A stretch of DNA of 64,000 bases from Diplosphaera chodatii (GCA_032358165.1 JAALGY010000057.1:248001-312000), one strand, 5' to 3'; counted from the first letter of the stretch, positions 1 to 13,390 are shown. A program made the numbers and translations. The notes: a model not told the origin generated them from the letters alone.

Positions 1-22
1 GAAGTGATGTGGGTGCGCTCAC

Positions 23-3000
23 CACCAGCCTCGCCGTCCACCCCAGGCAGGCAGTCCTGGTAGAAGTCACGCTTGTGCTCCAGCTGGAGCGTGCGAAACA
101 GCGGGTGGTCGTGCGTGTCGAAGCGCCCGTCGCACAGGTCGATGCCGCCGATGAAGGACAGCACGCGCCGCGGGATGCCGGTTTCCTGCAGGGTGGAACG
201 TCGGCGTCGAAGTAGGGTTGGTCACAAGCCGAGGTCTAGTCACTGTGCAGAGGGGCGGCGATGGAGCTGTCGTTGCACCTGCTATCTGTTTCTGCCGCTG
301 ATGATCTGTCGTAGAGTAGAAGGCGTGTCAGGCGACATAGTACGAGCTGATGAACCCACATGGTGCCTCGTCAACTCTAGCAGTGATTCATCACTCATCT
401 GCAAGCCTCCACATCATCTTGTTTAATGCAGAATGAGCGCTCACCGAGGGGTGCCCCGGCTGGCTGCCGGTCTGCTGCGCCCGGCCGCCCTTCGCCTCCG
501 CACGGGCCGCCTCCGATGCGCCGGGCGTCCCGGTCTGTGGGTCGATCTTCGGCATGGGCGCATCAGCATCGGGCGCGTCCAGGCACACCACTTTCTGCAG
601 CATTCAACAAGCTGTCACACGGGGACTATACCGCTGTGCTGGGCATAGCATCCGAGCATGCCTGAGCAAGGCAGAAGTGTGGAGGTCTGCACTCATAGCA
701 CATCGAAGGTCAAATGGATGCACCTGGTGGTGTGTGAAGTTGGTGGCTGCCGTGATACCCTTCAGAAAGTTCTTCTGCTTATCCGCTCCCCTGCACTCAT
801 GCAAATACGCATGATTTTGGCATATATGAGAGCATCGTGCGATGCAAATCAGAAGTTGCTGTGCAATGTGCACGTCTGCATGTCCGCAGCATACCTGAGA
901 GACTTGCCGACAGATACATTGGTGCCCTGAAAGTACTGGTGTGTTTCCTCATCGTGCGTGTGCAGCATTCCGCCGGATAGCCCCATGACCTGAGCATGAC
1001 AGGCGAAATCCATGTACAGGCTGCATGTTTCCGTGAAGTGCGCACACATCGCTTCAAAAACCATCGTCATCACTGTCACATTCGGTGCTGTACCTCTACA
1101 ACGAGCAGCCTCAGACTCTGAGCAGCACAGTCGATGGCGCACCTTTTTGCTGGTGCGGTCATCCCAGATCAGCACGCAGACCTTGCAGCCCTCCTGAGCC
1201 TGCAAAGCGTACGCTCTGTCAACCAGACTGTTGAACGCTCAGCACATTGCATGCGCATGCATTGCGCAGCAACACCGCAGCCATCTGCTGCAACAATCAC
1301 CATCAAGCAGGTTTGCCGGTAAATGCAAATCAGCCTACTTTGCGTTTCAGTAGCGTGCCGAGCTCCAGGTGCTGCTCGTCCTCCTTCATCTCTGCGTCCT
1401 TCTCGCGCACCAGGATGTTGTGCACCCAGACGCTCCACCCTAGAGGGGCAGCAGCAAAGTGGGCATTTGTGGTGGCGTCACGGCAAGGGAGGTGTCGCAC
1501 ACTGCCGCTCACTAATGCCAGCAGCAGATGCGCAGGCTTCCTATGTGTCAGGCAGCAGGCAGAGCTATGCCTGCTAACCGGCAATGTACACGAAGTGCTT
1601 GGCGTTGAGGATGGCTTGGTAGATGTCCTTCCACAGGGAGCCCTCCCTGTAGGGCTCCCCATTGCCCAGCTTGATGGTGGGCGTTTCCCCTGCAGCCCAT
1701 CGAGATGCACGTCAGCGCAAACGCCGATCTGCCAACAACAGTGTGGGCGCTTTTGCGGACATGTGAAGCACAGTGCTGTTTGTACAGCGTGGACCAACAG
1801 TCAGCTGTTTGAAGCCGAGGGCGTTGGTGGCCTTCCAGATGACAGTGCCGCTGACACACAGCGGTGTCTGAAGAAGCAGCTACTTGGGTTCATCGTACCA
1901 GGGTCATGATGCGAGTCGGAGTACAGGCTGACGCGCGCCCCCTCGCGAGGCTGGAAGTATGCGTGCTTGATCAGCCACCGGTTTTGGTCGTCCTTTCGTG
2001 ACGTGCTCTGCACCAGCACGGTCAGATCGCATTGCACACTGTCTCCTGAAGCAGTGTCATGCCAAGAGCACCACAGAGTGCAGTGTTCGGGGCGCTCAGT
2101 GGCTGTGCAGCGGGGGTTGACTCCTGACCCCGTTGTTATGGACTCTCTTCTGCAAGGTGTTCCTTGCTGAGCCCCTCCTACTGGTTTCAATTCAAGGGAG
2201 GTGAACCGGGCCAGGAGGTGACTGACCTCCATCACAGGGATGAAGTCGACGGACACGCGGATCTGCGCCTTGCCGAGGCCCTGCTGCCGCCCCGTGCGCC
2301 CCCGCAGCGGCAGCCACCCGCTGAAGTGCTTCTTCTCCATCAGCTCATATGGCTCCAGCACCGCCGTGCCCAGGTGCGGGCTGCCAAAGGCGTCTCCATC
2401 CTGCAGACATGTGTGACAGCAGGGAGCTGGAAACTGGAGTAAGATGCAGCACGATGGCAATGGGCTGCTGCCATGCACATCCGGGGACTTCATCTGAGCC
2501 ATCGACCCCGTTGCGTGCTGCGAGCATGGGCAGCCTGCAGGCTGAATGTGCAAGCTGACGGCACACCACAAGCAGGTCATATTTGTTTGCCGTTTGGTCA
2601 AGATTGCAGAACAAGGTGCAACCGTTTAGCACCTTGACTTGGAACTCAACATCCTTTGGCGCATTGGCGACTGGGATCCGGAACCTCTCTTCCCACTTCG
2701 GGTAGAAGGTCCGCTCCGCCACCGAGGTGTACCTATGGCAGAACCTCAAACCCCTGACAGGAGAGGACTGCAGCTTCGTGCAAGCATTGGTACGAGCTGG
2801 TTTAACGAGGCTGCCATGCAATGGATGCGGCATCTTCTGTAGTGTGGCTGTCTGTCGCCGTTGGCGCCTCATGTCGCATGCAGAGGTGTTCCTGTGGGTA
2901 TGGCACTCACGCCTTCCGCTGGCGGCCGACACAGATGGCGACATACGGCTGCGGCGGCCGCACATTCCCTGTCGTCACGCGCTGGCAGCCCACCATGCAG

Positions 3001-4116
3001 GAGTTGCAGAAGCGCGGCAGTGCCTGCAGTGTGGTGCAGTTGTGGCGTAACCAGGACCCATGCCAGAAGTGACGTGCTGACATACCTAATGAGCCGGTGC
3101 TTGCGCACATGCCAGTGTTGCTCTGAAAGCAAGTGCAATAATGTAAGGCCATGGTACTTGGGGCCATGTGGCACAGGCGGCAATAGCAAGCGCACTGCTT
3201 CCCAGCATTTGCATTGCCATGCAGGCTTGCAACCTTTCCCCCGTATGACCATGTTGCACATGTTGGTGCAGTGATGCTCACCCCAACCAGCGTCGGGTCG
3301 CCTGGCAGGTGCCCCGCCTCGTGCACCACGACATACAGCGTGCCCCACATCCACTGTGCTGGATCCTCCTGCCTGTCTTGCTGCAGGGCAGGGTTGGGGA
3401 CCGCACTTCAGCCAATCATAGCTGACACAAGGTCGTTGATGCAGGTTGTGAGGCAGACACTGGCCCAGCACGGCACATGCCAAGCCATTTGTACTTGATC
3501 GTGCCAGCAGTGCTGCTACGCTGATGCAGGGCAGGAGCAGATGATGCCAGCGCCCACCCTGAGGCCAAAGGCCTTGCGGAACTTTGACTTGGTTGCATCC
3601 TGCCGTGTGTCGAGCTTCTCCTTGGTGCGCTCCTTCAGATCGTGTGCCTGCACACAACATGTGCAAGGCCTTCTTCGCAGTCACCACATACAGTTGTTGC
3701 CTGCGTGTCCAAAACCCGTGGAATGCCTCCGGCAGGGGACAGGGCCCGTGATCTTGCTGATTACTGCATTAGGTGAGGTGTTACAGCAACAATGCAAACC
3801 TGAGACTGTACTGCATGGTTCAGCGTCACGGCTGCAAGCAGTTCTGGGAACATGTCCTCCTGCTGCCCACCTTGTCTTGCATCTTGTGCTTGCGGCTGTC
3901 GTCCTGCCCATCGAAGGCGGCGGCGTCCCCCATTGGCAGCTGCCGCCCGGCGCTGGAGTCGACGGAGTCCACCCGAGCGGTATTTGTGAAGCCGGGGTCT
4001 GGGGGCTGTGCCCCATTGGCGCCGCCGCCGTTGGCCGCAGCAGAGCCCTGCGGTGCTGCATCCTCCCGCGACGTGGGCCGCTGTTGGTACTGCGTGTCCG
4101 CTGGCTCGGGCGCCAT
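23..4116 (-). CDS. PLD: Phospholipase D, C2-PLD (plant alpha-like) type, 3' end missing
   Basis: Hydrolyses membrane phospholipids to phosphatidic acid. Exons on the minus strand: 4116-3871, 3647-3558, 3353-3282, 2981-2911, 2732-2633, 2400-2227, 2007-1899, 1689-1579, 1439-1339, 1199-1143, 989-895, 790-724, 594-445, 185-23; all junctions keep frame. About 535 residues are visible. A disordered N-terminus of about 110 residues is followed by a Ca-binding-type C2 domain (WMWGTLYVVVHEAGHLPGD to FIPVMEV), then the PLD core with GWSVWVHNILVREKD, CVLIWDDRTS and THDEETHQYFQGT. The first HKD site is HQKVVCLD, split over two exons, and VLSFIGGIDLCDGRFDTHD follows. The second HKD lies off the left edge. 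About 40 Pro/Ala/Gly-rich residues separate HKD1 from FIGGIDLCDG, where plant enzymes have a shorter linker. The start ATG (4116) is the first Met of the first coding exon. The last donor (22/23) could also be three bases away. It is divergent from NMD3. Confidence 0.9.
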
Positions 4117-4906
4117 GGCCAGTCAGCTGCTTGATCTGTCGTCTGCCTCGAAGAAGGCGATTGCTGCTCACGTGCTCCGAAACCCAACTTCTTGATTACC
4201 CTGGTTTTCAGTTTGTATCATGGGCTCGAAACACCAAACGCCGCGCCGCAAGTGCAGCAGACTTCTGATGACGGCACTTAGAGTGTGATCACAACACCGC
4301 CTAGGGCGATCCGTGCCGTATGCCCGTATCGCAAATCTGCAACAGGTCCTGCATTCGGCAAGAAGCTGACTACTGATAATTGGCAACCCTTCAATTATTA
4401 CATCACCGTTCCCCAGACCCCTTAGCAGCACTCCGTCGCAAACGCTCTGCAGGCTGAGTGCATAGAACTGCATCACAAGGGTGATGTCCCGGGTACGTTC
4501 CAACGCGTTACTGACATTGTCAGAGTATACAGTTGTACAGCTAGCATCAGCATCAAGGTTGATTGCAGCGTTGCACCGCTGCTTCAAGGAGTGCATTCAG
4601 GTTTACGTAACAGCCTACCAAGGCAGGAACACAGCAACAGAACCTGCGAGCAGAGCAGTGCACATCAGCGAGAAACCCTTCCTGCACCGCGAGCGGCGGC
4701 CATGGCCGCCATGGACGTGGCGCACACCGTGCCAGTGCAGCATACACAGGGCCATGTGTAAGCACACAAGCATTGTCTCGGATGCTTTCTGCTTGTTCGT
4801 CCGTCAACCATAGTCACTCGAGTAGTTTGTAGTGTGTAATGTATATAATAGCATCCACATGCGCATGGTCTGTCCATTCTGCTGACGTTTTGCATGGTAG
4901 AATGTC
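4117..4906. promoter_or_regulatory. Divergent intergenic region PLD / NMD3
   Basis: This 790-bp gap separates two head-to-head start codons and presumably holds both promoters and 5' UTRs. I see no supported gene in it. A TATA-like element lies at 4842-4850 (TATATAATA), 57 bp before the NMD3 ATG. No clear TATA element faces PLD. Confidence 0.55.
4842..4850 (+). promoter_or_regulatory. TATA-like element upstream of NMD3
   Basis: TATATAATA stands out in otherwise mixed sequence, 57 bp before the NMD3 start codon. That spacing fits a core promoter with a short 5' UTR. This is inferred from sequence only. Confidence 0.4.
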
Positions 4907-7900
4907 ATGCTGCCGCATGCGGACCTAGCTCAGAGCGGACCACGTCTATGCAGGCTGTGTTGCCTGTGCGGGCTGTCCATCCAGCCCAATCCAGCCAATA
5001 TGTGCGTCAACTGCATGCGGAACCAGGTCGACATCACGGAGGCCGTGCAGAAGCAGGTGCGAGCCAGACGTCGCCGCACCCTGGGCTGCTTCGAGAAGCC
5101 CCGACATGCACCTTGCCCTGTCGCCAAAGGCCATCACGCAATGCTGCATCGCAGTATTGCCGTGCATGACAGACAAAGTTCCGTCGTGCACAGGTAACAA
5201 TCTTCTTCTGCCGGGGGTGCGGGCGGTACCTGCAGCCGCCGCGGCACTGGGTGCGGGCAGAGCTCGAGTCGCGTGAGCTGCTGACCTTTTGCATCAAGCG
5301 CATCCGCGGCCTGGGCAAGGTGGGCAGTGCTGCCGATGAACTTCAGGCAGACGGCCAGCATTTGCCAGCCATCTTGCCCTCTTGGTACCAACTGGCACCG
5401 CCGTTGGTGGCCGCAGCAGCAGAGCCATGGGCATCTTCAACCTACCTCAAAGAACACGTGGTGCTGATGGGTGGCACACAAGCTGCTGCAGCTGAAGCTG
5501 GTGGATGCGGGCTTCATCTGGACAGAGCCGCACTCCAAGCGCCTCAAAGTGAAGCTCACTGTTCAGGTGATCTAGGCTTGCCAGTCCTCCATTGCTGTCG
5601 AGGTGCTGTGGCATGCCTGCCTCTTGCAGAGCACCATGACCTGTGCACTAGCTGCACCAGTGCCTCGACCCGGCACCACAGTTGAGATGGTCAGTGTACC
5701 CACACATCGGTGGCACCACATGGGACGCCAGCACATCGCGGGTGGCAATGCAATGCTCTCAGTCCCACGTCTGGCTGTGCATGCGCAGGGTGAGGTGTTC
5801 AATGGGGCCATCCTGCAGCAGGCCTTCAGCGTGGAGTATGTGGTGGCGGACCAGCCGTGCACAGACTGCAATCGGCACGCAGCTAATCCCAATGTCTGGG
5901 TGGCAGCTGTGCAGGTACATGCCTGTGGACATCTGAAGCCAACCAAGCAGCAGTGACAAGGAAGCTGCAGTAATCAGCTCCCTTCTGTGCGGGGTGTCAT
6001 GTACCACTAATGCAGCCATGAAGACTGTTTCCACTGTATACTATAAAACGCAGCTCCATACCTATTGTCATCAAGATAGCTTGCAACGAGGTTGATCATG
6101 GCTGTAGGTGCGGCAGCATGTGCACCACAAGCGGACGTTCATGTTCCTGGAGCAGGTCATCCTGCGCCACGGCGCAGACGCTCTATGCACCAACATCAAG
6201 GAGATCCACGAGGTGGGTTTCCTGGGTGCTGCTGTTGTGTTGGAGCACGTCAGCAGGAATGCTCTGCGTGTACATTTGATGCCAGCAGCAGGTGGCTGTC
6301 AGACTCTGCAGCTGCTGTGCCAGCAGCTCAGGAGGTTGGTAGCCCCTTGCTGCTGGCGGTGGTGGCTGTTGTGGCACGCTGTCCCCTACGGGACTGCAGC
6401 ATCTCCCTCATTGTCCAAGAAACCCAGCTCCAATTACCTGCCTGCTTTGCACAGGGGTTGGACTTCTTCTTCGCCAACCGGCAGCATGCCGTGAAGCTGG
6501 TGGACTTCCTGCAGGTATGTGCACACTGTACCCTGCACTTGACCTGCATGCCCACTCACCTGTACATCTTCACCCGGTGGCCACCTACCCGACTGCTGGA
6601 TGGGAGTCGACACCAGGACCATTCCTGCACAGAGTGCTGGGTTTCGCTCACCGACTTCCTACTGATCACTCTGACACCTGATGCAATTGAATACTGGTTT
6701 CGTAGGCTGTCGTGCCATGCAAGTTCCGCACCGCCAAGCAGCTGGTGTCGCACAACATCCACTCGTCCACGTACAACTACAAGTACACCTTCTCTGTGGA
6801 GATCGTCCCTGTGTGCAAGGTGTGGCCCTCAAGTCTCCAGCTGGTACTCCTCCATGTATATGCACATGGTCACACCGCTTGTCGCATGTTGCACTGGTGG
6901 AACAGATGTGCGCACATTTCAACGGCGCCTACGCTGCCGTGCCCTTTTCTGCACATTGCACGACCAGCAGCACGCTCGGGGAGTAGGGGGTGTTGTAATA
7001 TGATCGTGTTGCACCCCTTTGCGCAGGACGACCTCATCTGCCTGCCGCCGAAGCTGGCGGAGAAGTTCGGCAACCTGGGCCCGATGGTGCTGTGCACCCG
7101 CGTCGCCTCGGCGGTCACGCTGCTGGACCCCATGACGCTGCGCCACGCCCAAGTGGAGGTGAGCTGAACCTATACCAGGAACCTACAGCTTACACCCCAG
7201 GCAAAACAGGATTGGTTTAGGAGGGCTTGTTGGCCTGGTAACGCCTCAGCAGCTGGTGGGGCGCACAATGCCTGGGCCACCCGCACTGCCATCTATCCAG
7301 CGGTACATCCAGATCACAGCTGCTAGGGACCAGAACTGCCATAACTGTGTTTGCATGCCTGCAGGCGCCCATGTACTGGCGGAACCCCTTCCGCCCCCTG
7401 GCCACCGCCAAGCAGCTGGTGGAGTACGTGGTGCTTGACATCGAGCCCCTGGGCCCGGAGTCGCAGAAGCACGCGCTGGCGGAAGTGCAGGTACGCCGTT
7501 GCATCGCTTGCCTTTCTGCTCACAACCTGTTCGCAGCTCGCAAGCAGACCTAGGCCAGACATGGGACCAGGCTGAACCCCCGTCATTCGCAGTAGTTGGC
7601 AAGGCACCCGGCAGAGTCTCTGGCCAAAGCATCTGGCAGTTGTTCTGGTGTCTGAGTCGTACAGATCCAGGTCTGCAGGCAGTGTTTCCACAGGACCTGC
7701 AGTGTACAGCAGCACGATGCACAGCTGGTGCTGATAACATGTGCATCATATTGGCTGCCTGGAACTGCAGGTAGCGCGGGCGTCAGACCTGGGACGCAAT
7801 GACAACATTGCAACAGCAAAGACACACCTTGGTGGCATCCTGCATCCAGGTCCGTTCCCATATTGGCACTTTTGGTGCTGCACCTTTGTTGCAATGCTCG

Positions 7901-9297
7901 GCTGCTTTGAGTGCAGGGATACCACCCCGCATGTGTCGGCATATTTGTAGTTTTGGATCCAGCAGGCACAGAGCGCCTGTATCAATGCACACTGAGGATC
8001 CTCATCTGGGCATACGTCCAGCTGCATGTCCTGCATCCTTGCTGCATCTTGCCAGTCGGCTCAACGGCATAGAATCTTGTAGGTGACAGCGTGCTGGGGT
8101 ATGACCTGGAGCACGCCAACCTGGCAGACCCCGACCTCGACAAGTGGGTCGCGCGGGGCGGCAGCCCTCCAGACGTGATACTGGTGCGCATGTTTCAGTG
8201 TGTCACACAGCGGAACCTTGGTGTTGTGCACCACTTCAACGCAGACGATGGCGTGTTGGTTGTGTCTCTGGGCCTCTGGGTCACCCAACCTCCGACAGAG
8301 CACCCTGCAAGCCGTCCCATCGGCTGGTACTCGCAGGTGAAGAAGAGCTACGAGGCCAAGCGCGCCAAGCGGAAGGCGCAGGGCCGCACCAGCCGCAACT
8401 GGCGCCTCGCGCGCCTGCCCATGGAGGTGTGAACTTGTTGACACTTCAGCCTTGGTCACTGTACCCTTTTCCTGAGGGACGCTACCACCTCAGCGTTTTA
8501 GTCTTGGACAGTATCTCCTTCCTTCCTTCAGACGCTGCTGTGCAGCTGCATGCCCCCCGCACATGCATGCACCATTAATGCGAGCTCGTGCACCTGATGC
8601 AGGGAGTGGAGTCAGCGGAGAAGACGGGGGCGGCGGCGCGCAAGGCCGCCGACCGCGACACCGCCGACATGGAGGCCTTCCTGCAGGTGCGGCTGCCATA
8701 CACTCTCTTATTCGATATAGCACTGTGCGCAACGCTCACTCATACACCAGTTGCAAAAGGCTATGGACTGGCTGTGACAATCAGCTTTAACACAAACCTT
8801 TCTGTGGATGTACAAGTCAGTCCGAAATCACGCATTGACACTGCAAATCAACGTCGCAGGAGCTGGAAGAGGATGCAGACATGCGCAGCCGCGTCGCGCT
8901 GTTCAAGGCAGAGCAGCAGCGGCAGGCCGCACAGCAGCAGCCGGCAGCCACCTCGGACGAGGAGGACGACTTCCCAGAGGTGGGGCTCACCGAAATTAGG
9001 CTAAAGCCGAATGTGTATCAGTCAGGGTGCCTCATGACCGGTTGCGCCAGTTTGCATCTGGGAAGACTACAAAACCGCGCACTTGCATCATCTGCAAGTT
9101 GGTGACGTTTTCCTTATGAACGTCCTGCCTGCCACATGATGATTGGTATGCTGCAGGTGCCACTGGAGGAGTTGCTGGACGACTTGGCGGGGCTCAAGCT
9201 TGCAGAGGTCGACGAGGCAGCAGCGGCAGCGGGGCTCCCAGCTTCAGCAGACGGTGAAGCGGACGACGATGGCAGCCAACAGGATATGGAGCACTGA
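4907..9297 (+). CDS. NMD3: 60S ribosomal export protein NMD3
   Basis: Nuclear-export adaptor that joins pre-60S ribosomal subunits to exportin Crm1/Xpo1. Exons: 4907-5056, 5194-5319, 5492-5566, 5789-5914, 6108-6212, 6455-6514, 6706-6819, 7027-7158, 7365-7490, 7771-7849, 8083-8183, 8337-8426, 8603-8686, 8860-8979, 9157-9297; 542 aa, close to other NMD3 proteins. The N-terminal zinc region shows CCLCG, CVNC, CRGCG and CTDC. KLVDAGFIWTEPHSKRLKV, IHSSTYNYKYTFSVEIVPVC and THLGGILHPGDSVLGYDL are diagnostic. The C-terminus is acidic (SDEEDDFPEVPLEELLDDL), as expected for the export-signal region. 13 of 14 introns are phase 0. The start is the first ATG in frame and gives a normal N-terminus. Confidence 0.95.
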
Positions 9298-9986
9298 TAC
9301 AGAATTAGCAGGAACGGCGATGACAGGGTGTCAGCGTGCCACATAATCCGTCAGAGGCTGTGTTAGTGCGGGGTTGTTTACAGTTTGACATGGCATGAGC
9401 GCAGCAGGTTGCAAGATTGGCAGTCAGCAGTAGATACCTAGATGAATCCAGCCATGAATGCTGTGTCAACGCTTGTGCCATGCCAGCAGCAGACAGGCAA
9501 AATGCAAGAGATTCACAGCGCTTACCAGACTACTCAAATTTCTGGATGAGACATTTTCACAATATGTTCTGGCATCTGGACCTCGTCTGTTGAGGTGCTT
9601 GTTGCCCAGCACCTACCTGGCTGTACCCAGCACACCTCTGCTGCGGGATCGCTGGCATGTATATGCCCCGCAAACTCTCCGACATTGCCAGTGTACTGAA
9701 GTGGCATGCATATATATGTCGCATGTGTGTTGGAAGTGGCTGCCGAGCAAACCGTCATAACTGTTGCCAGCCGCCGAGAAACCCGCCAATCTGACTGGTT
9801 GCTGCTCAGTAGCTGCAAGGTGCGACCTTTGCATGCGAGCATCGATGACTCGGCAGCTTCAAACGGCCGATGCGATCTAACAGAGCGGTACACTTTCCAT
9901 CGACCTTACGTGCTGATGCTACTCTCGTCACTGGCGCAGTGTGCAATTTCATCTGTTGAGCTGAGCGAGCAGCGGCTTCAGGAAGC
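9298..9986. other. Intergenic region after NMD3
   Basis: This 689-bp same-strand gap between NMD3 and the next gene should hold the NMD3 3' UTR and the next promoter. A short AT run (CATATATATG) near 9707 could be a core promoter element, about 275 bp before the next proposed start. No coding signal is convincing here. Confidence 0.5.
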
Positions 9987-12785
9987 ATGCCAAACAGACC
10001 GGTGCAAGCGGCAGTGGTGCAGCATGAGAACAAGCAGGTAGCTTCTGCTCTCCATCTGTAAAGAAGTGTCGGCTGTGATGCCAGGCTGCACGAGGGTGGG
10101 CCTGATGCACCTTGTGCTGTGCTCTCACTTGCATGTGTGGGTCTGGATGCTGCTGTTCCTGGTGGTCTGCGCTGGGTGGTGCGGTTGCATGCAACAGGAC
10201 GCTGATGGCATGTTGTAACGCATCTTTGCAGTTCCCCAAGGAAGCTCCAGGCTTCACGGCAGACATCAGCAGCCTGAAGGACCTATGGGACGCTGTGCAT
10301 GCGCAGGTAAACTGCATTTCTGCATGCTCAATGGTCAAGCATTCTCACGCCACATTGAGGTTGCAGCTCCTGTCTTGGCAACGTTAGCCACACGGGTGCT
10401 TGACTCTCGCCTGCTGTACTTACTCCGCTGAGCTGTCCTACTCCTCTGAGCAATGCGTCTCCTACTCACTGCAGGCGGGCGTGCCCAAGGAGGCCAGGTT
10501 GGTGGTGGAGACGCAGAACCCTGCAGGCGGCACCTGGTGGCAGGTGCACTGACTGCTGAACAGGCATTGGCTGCGCCATGATCATGCTGCGCCAACAACT
10601 TCCTTAGCTTTCCTGAATACTGATGGTGCCTGACAACCTGCGGACCACTGTGCAGCGGTGGACCGATGTGGACAACCTGCCATCGACAGAGGTGCGGGAA
10701 GATCTGCTGACGGCAGCACTCCTTCGTTACTCACATAGTGTATGCACTGGCATCTGTCACCATCAGGAGCACAGTGTAGCTGAAAGCTGGGCAACACAGT
10801 GGAAGGTCAGCCTACACACTGTTACCTGGAGGTTTGTTACCACTCTGCTCCATCCCAGGCTGCCTGATCACCCCCTCAGGACATGGATACAGTACCCTCA
10901 CTTCTAGCACATGCACTGACTGCCTGCCGTTGTTACCCTGCAGCTGGACCCCATCAAGGTGAAGGCGGTGCGCAAGCAGCCGCCCGGCACTGGCCAGGCG
11001 CCCGCCGCCGACAAGAAGGGGAACACTGGCAAGAAGACAAAGACCACCGGCCCTGCAGGTGTGCATTCAGCCCTCAGGTTGCTAATGTGCAATACAATTA
11101 TGCTTCTGGTGGTCGCCCTCTCTCTGGCGATGCACCCTACGCAGTGACTGGAACCACAGCTGAGCTGTGTCAGACTGTTCCACACAACACTACAACGAGG
11201 TGCCTGCAAATTCTCAACCTCTTGCCAACACCATAACGACACTGGCACAGGCAAAAAGAAGGGCGCTGTTCCAAAGGGCGGCAAGAAGGCTGCATCGGCA
11301 GAGCCGGAGACGCCGCTCGGCCGCAAGGGCGATGGCCGTGATGCCGGGCAAACCGCCAAAGCTGACGAAGGTCCGGCCAAGTCTTGTGTGCGGTTGTTGG
11401 ACTGCACATGACCTGCTCATATGCAGCAGCAGCACCCATCAAATGTGAATCTATGACTATGCAGCCTGCTGGTGTAGCTCTGACGTACCCTGTGCCTGGC
11501 GCTGCCTGCCATGCACATTGTTGTGCATGTGCTTCACCCTGGTGGATGACGGGCATTTTCTGCCCTCTGCAGCCGATGACGACTTCGACCTGGTGCACTA
11601 CCACCTCAACAAGATCGACAAGCAGGTGATCCTTGCATGTCAGTGATGGCAGGTTGCAGCACCGCATAGGGACCTTTTAGCAACCATGTCCATCTGGCAG
11701 CTCTCCCGTGCTTGTTGGACCCGTATACTGCGGGTCCATTGAATGCTGGCAACATGCTGCGTGTGTTTGTGCCAGCAGAGCTGGTTGCATTGAACTGTGC
11801 GTACATTGCCTGCACCATGTGTCTGTTCGGATTTTCACCTGTCCTGTTCCCACCCAGGAGGGTAAAAAGCCGCTATGACGAATATCATCAAAGAAAAGGG
11901 ATTTGCCCTGCGCATCTCTGCATCACTATGTGCCAACCACGCATGCAGGTGACGGCCAAGGACTCCAAGCTGGACAGGGTGGAGGCGCAGATGCTGGACA
12001 GCTACGACAACGACAAGAAGGTCACCGTGCTGTCGCGCATCCAGGTGGGCATGTCTGCTTGCTTCCCTGCACTGGCTGCATTAAGCTTTCGAAGCAGCCC
12101 CATGAAGATGCCTGTCTGGGGGGCCTGCGCTCGACGCTAGATGTCGGTGCTGTCCCCTCCCGGCAGGATCGTCATGGGGGTGCAGAGCCACATCAACTCT
12201 GAGCTGTCTGCTACTCTGTGCATTGTAGATGTGTTGCATGCCAACATCCAGACCACACATCGGGCAGCTGTTGCAACGGCCAGCAAATATTGTAAGACTC
12301 CCTCCCAGGCATAAGCGGAGTCCAGCCGGTGCTAGCTTGACATGTCGTGACTGTTCCTGCTGACGCGCTTTGGTCACTGAAGGACCGGCTGGCGGCAACG
12401 CTGGCGACACTGCATGAGCAGCGGACCGCCATACTGGTGGCGGCGCTGGCCGCTGAGGACGAGGATGACATTGACGGTGTGTCATGTTGCATTATTGCCA
12501 TATCATGTCACTTCAATTTGAATACAGTGTAAACAGTGTTCCTCCAGATGCACGAAGTCACACGTTGGGATGCAAAACATGTGTCCTGCAATCGAGGAGC
12601 TTAGTGCGCGGGCAGTTGCCTGGTGATACACCTGCAGCTTGCGTAGCCATTGACCCTCGGATCATACGGCGTTTGATGCAGTGGGTTACGAGGAGACGTG
12701 GGCAGAGCGCATGATGTATGCAGCGGATGATGACGACGACGACGATGACATCGATGACGACGACATCATCGACGACTTTTCGTGA
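9987..12785 (+). CDS. Unrecognised protein with basic middle and poly-Asp tail
   Basis: I do not recognise this family. Proposed exons: 9987-10037, 10232-10306, 10475-10543, 10656-10691, 10944-11058, 11251-11385, 11573-11625, 11949-12044, 12383-12476, 12682-12785; 275 aa. Every junction keeps frame and the model ends in a stop. In order it shows a short N-terminus, a segment FPKEAPGFTADISSLKDLWD, a Trp-rich stretch (GGTWWQ then RWTDVDNLPS), a Lys/Gly-rich basic linker of about 75 residues, a probably helical part (DSKLDRVEAQMLDSYDNDKK, then DRLAATLATLHEQRTAILVA), and a C-terminus with a run of eight Asp. The basic and acidic low-complexity parts would fit a nucleic-acid- or histone-binding protein, but that is only a guess. 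The first exon (17 codons) and the 36-nt exon 4 are the weakest parts. The exon 6 donor could also be at 11370. Confidence 0.6.
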
Positions 12786-13390
12786 GCAACCAGCAGATGG
12801 TGACTCCAAGCAGGGGCACTTGGTGCGGAGCAGCAGTGGAACCTCGAAGGTGTTGGATGGGGTTGTGGCTTGCAGCATGCGACCGGCGGCAGGTTGCTGG
12901 CAACGCTGTCTGTTGCATGCGTTGGTTGACAGATAGTCAGCATGTGCAGGTTCAGTGTTGCATGCGCTACCATGTCTTAGCCTGTTAGGTGATGTGCAGT
13001 GAACAGTCATCGCAGGTTTTTATGGTTTGAGCATCTGTGAATGGCAACAATGATACACAAAAGTGCCAAGGTGGAAGCTCCTACCAACCTCAACCTCAAC
13101 CGCCTGAAGGACTATCGTCGAGCCAAGGTTACCACAACATATGGCGTCAAGTACCATGCGCAAGTAAACCTCAAGCTTGCGCGCCACATGCCACTCTGGA
13201 GTGGAGCCACAGTAAACCATATACCCCAAGAATGCAGCCATGAAGCTGAGATTCGGTGCTGCCTAAGCACAGCAGCGCATTGCCATGGCAAGCTGCACGC
13301 ACAGCTGATCATCAATGTACTGGCATCAGGGCGCTGGTCTGCTTGCAGGTGGGTCGTTGAACTTTGCGATGGCCGCCGCCAGCGCTGCTG
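12786..13390. other. Convergent intergenic region
   Basis: 605 bp between two facing stop codons, presumably two 3' UTRs. An ATG-started frame on the plus strand at 13041 runs into the antisense of the otubain last exon and lacks gene-like codon use. I see no other feature. Confidence 0.5.

Noticed and set aside
1710..1898. Candidate extra phospholipase D exon
   Set aside because: No frame here carries PLD-like sequence, and the flanking exons join in phase to give the expected HDP-GETPTIKLGNG run.
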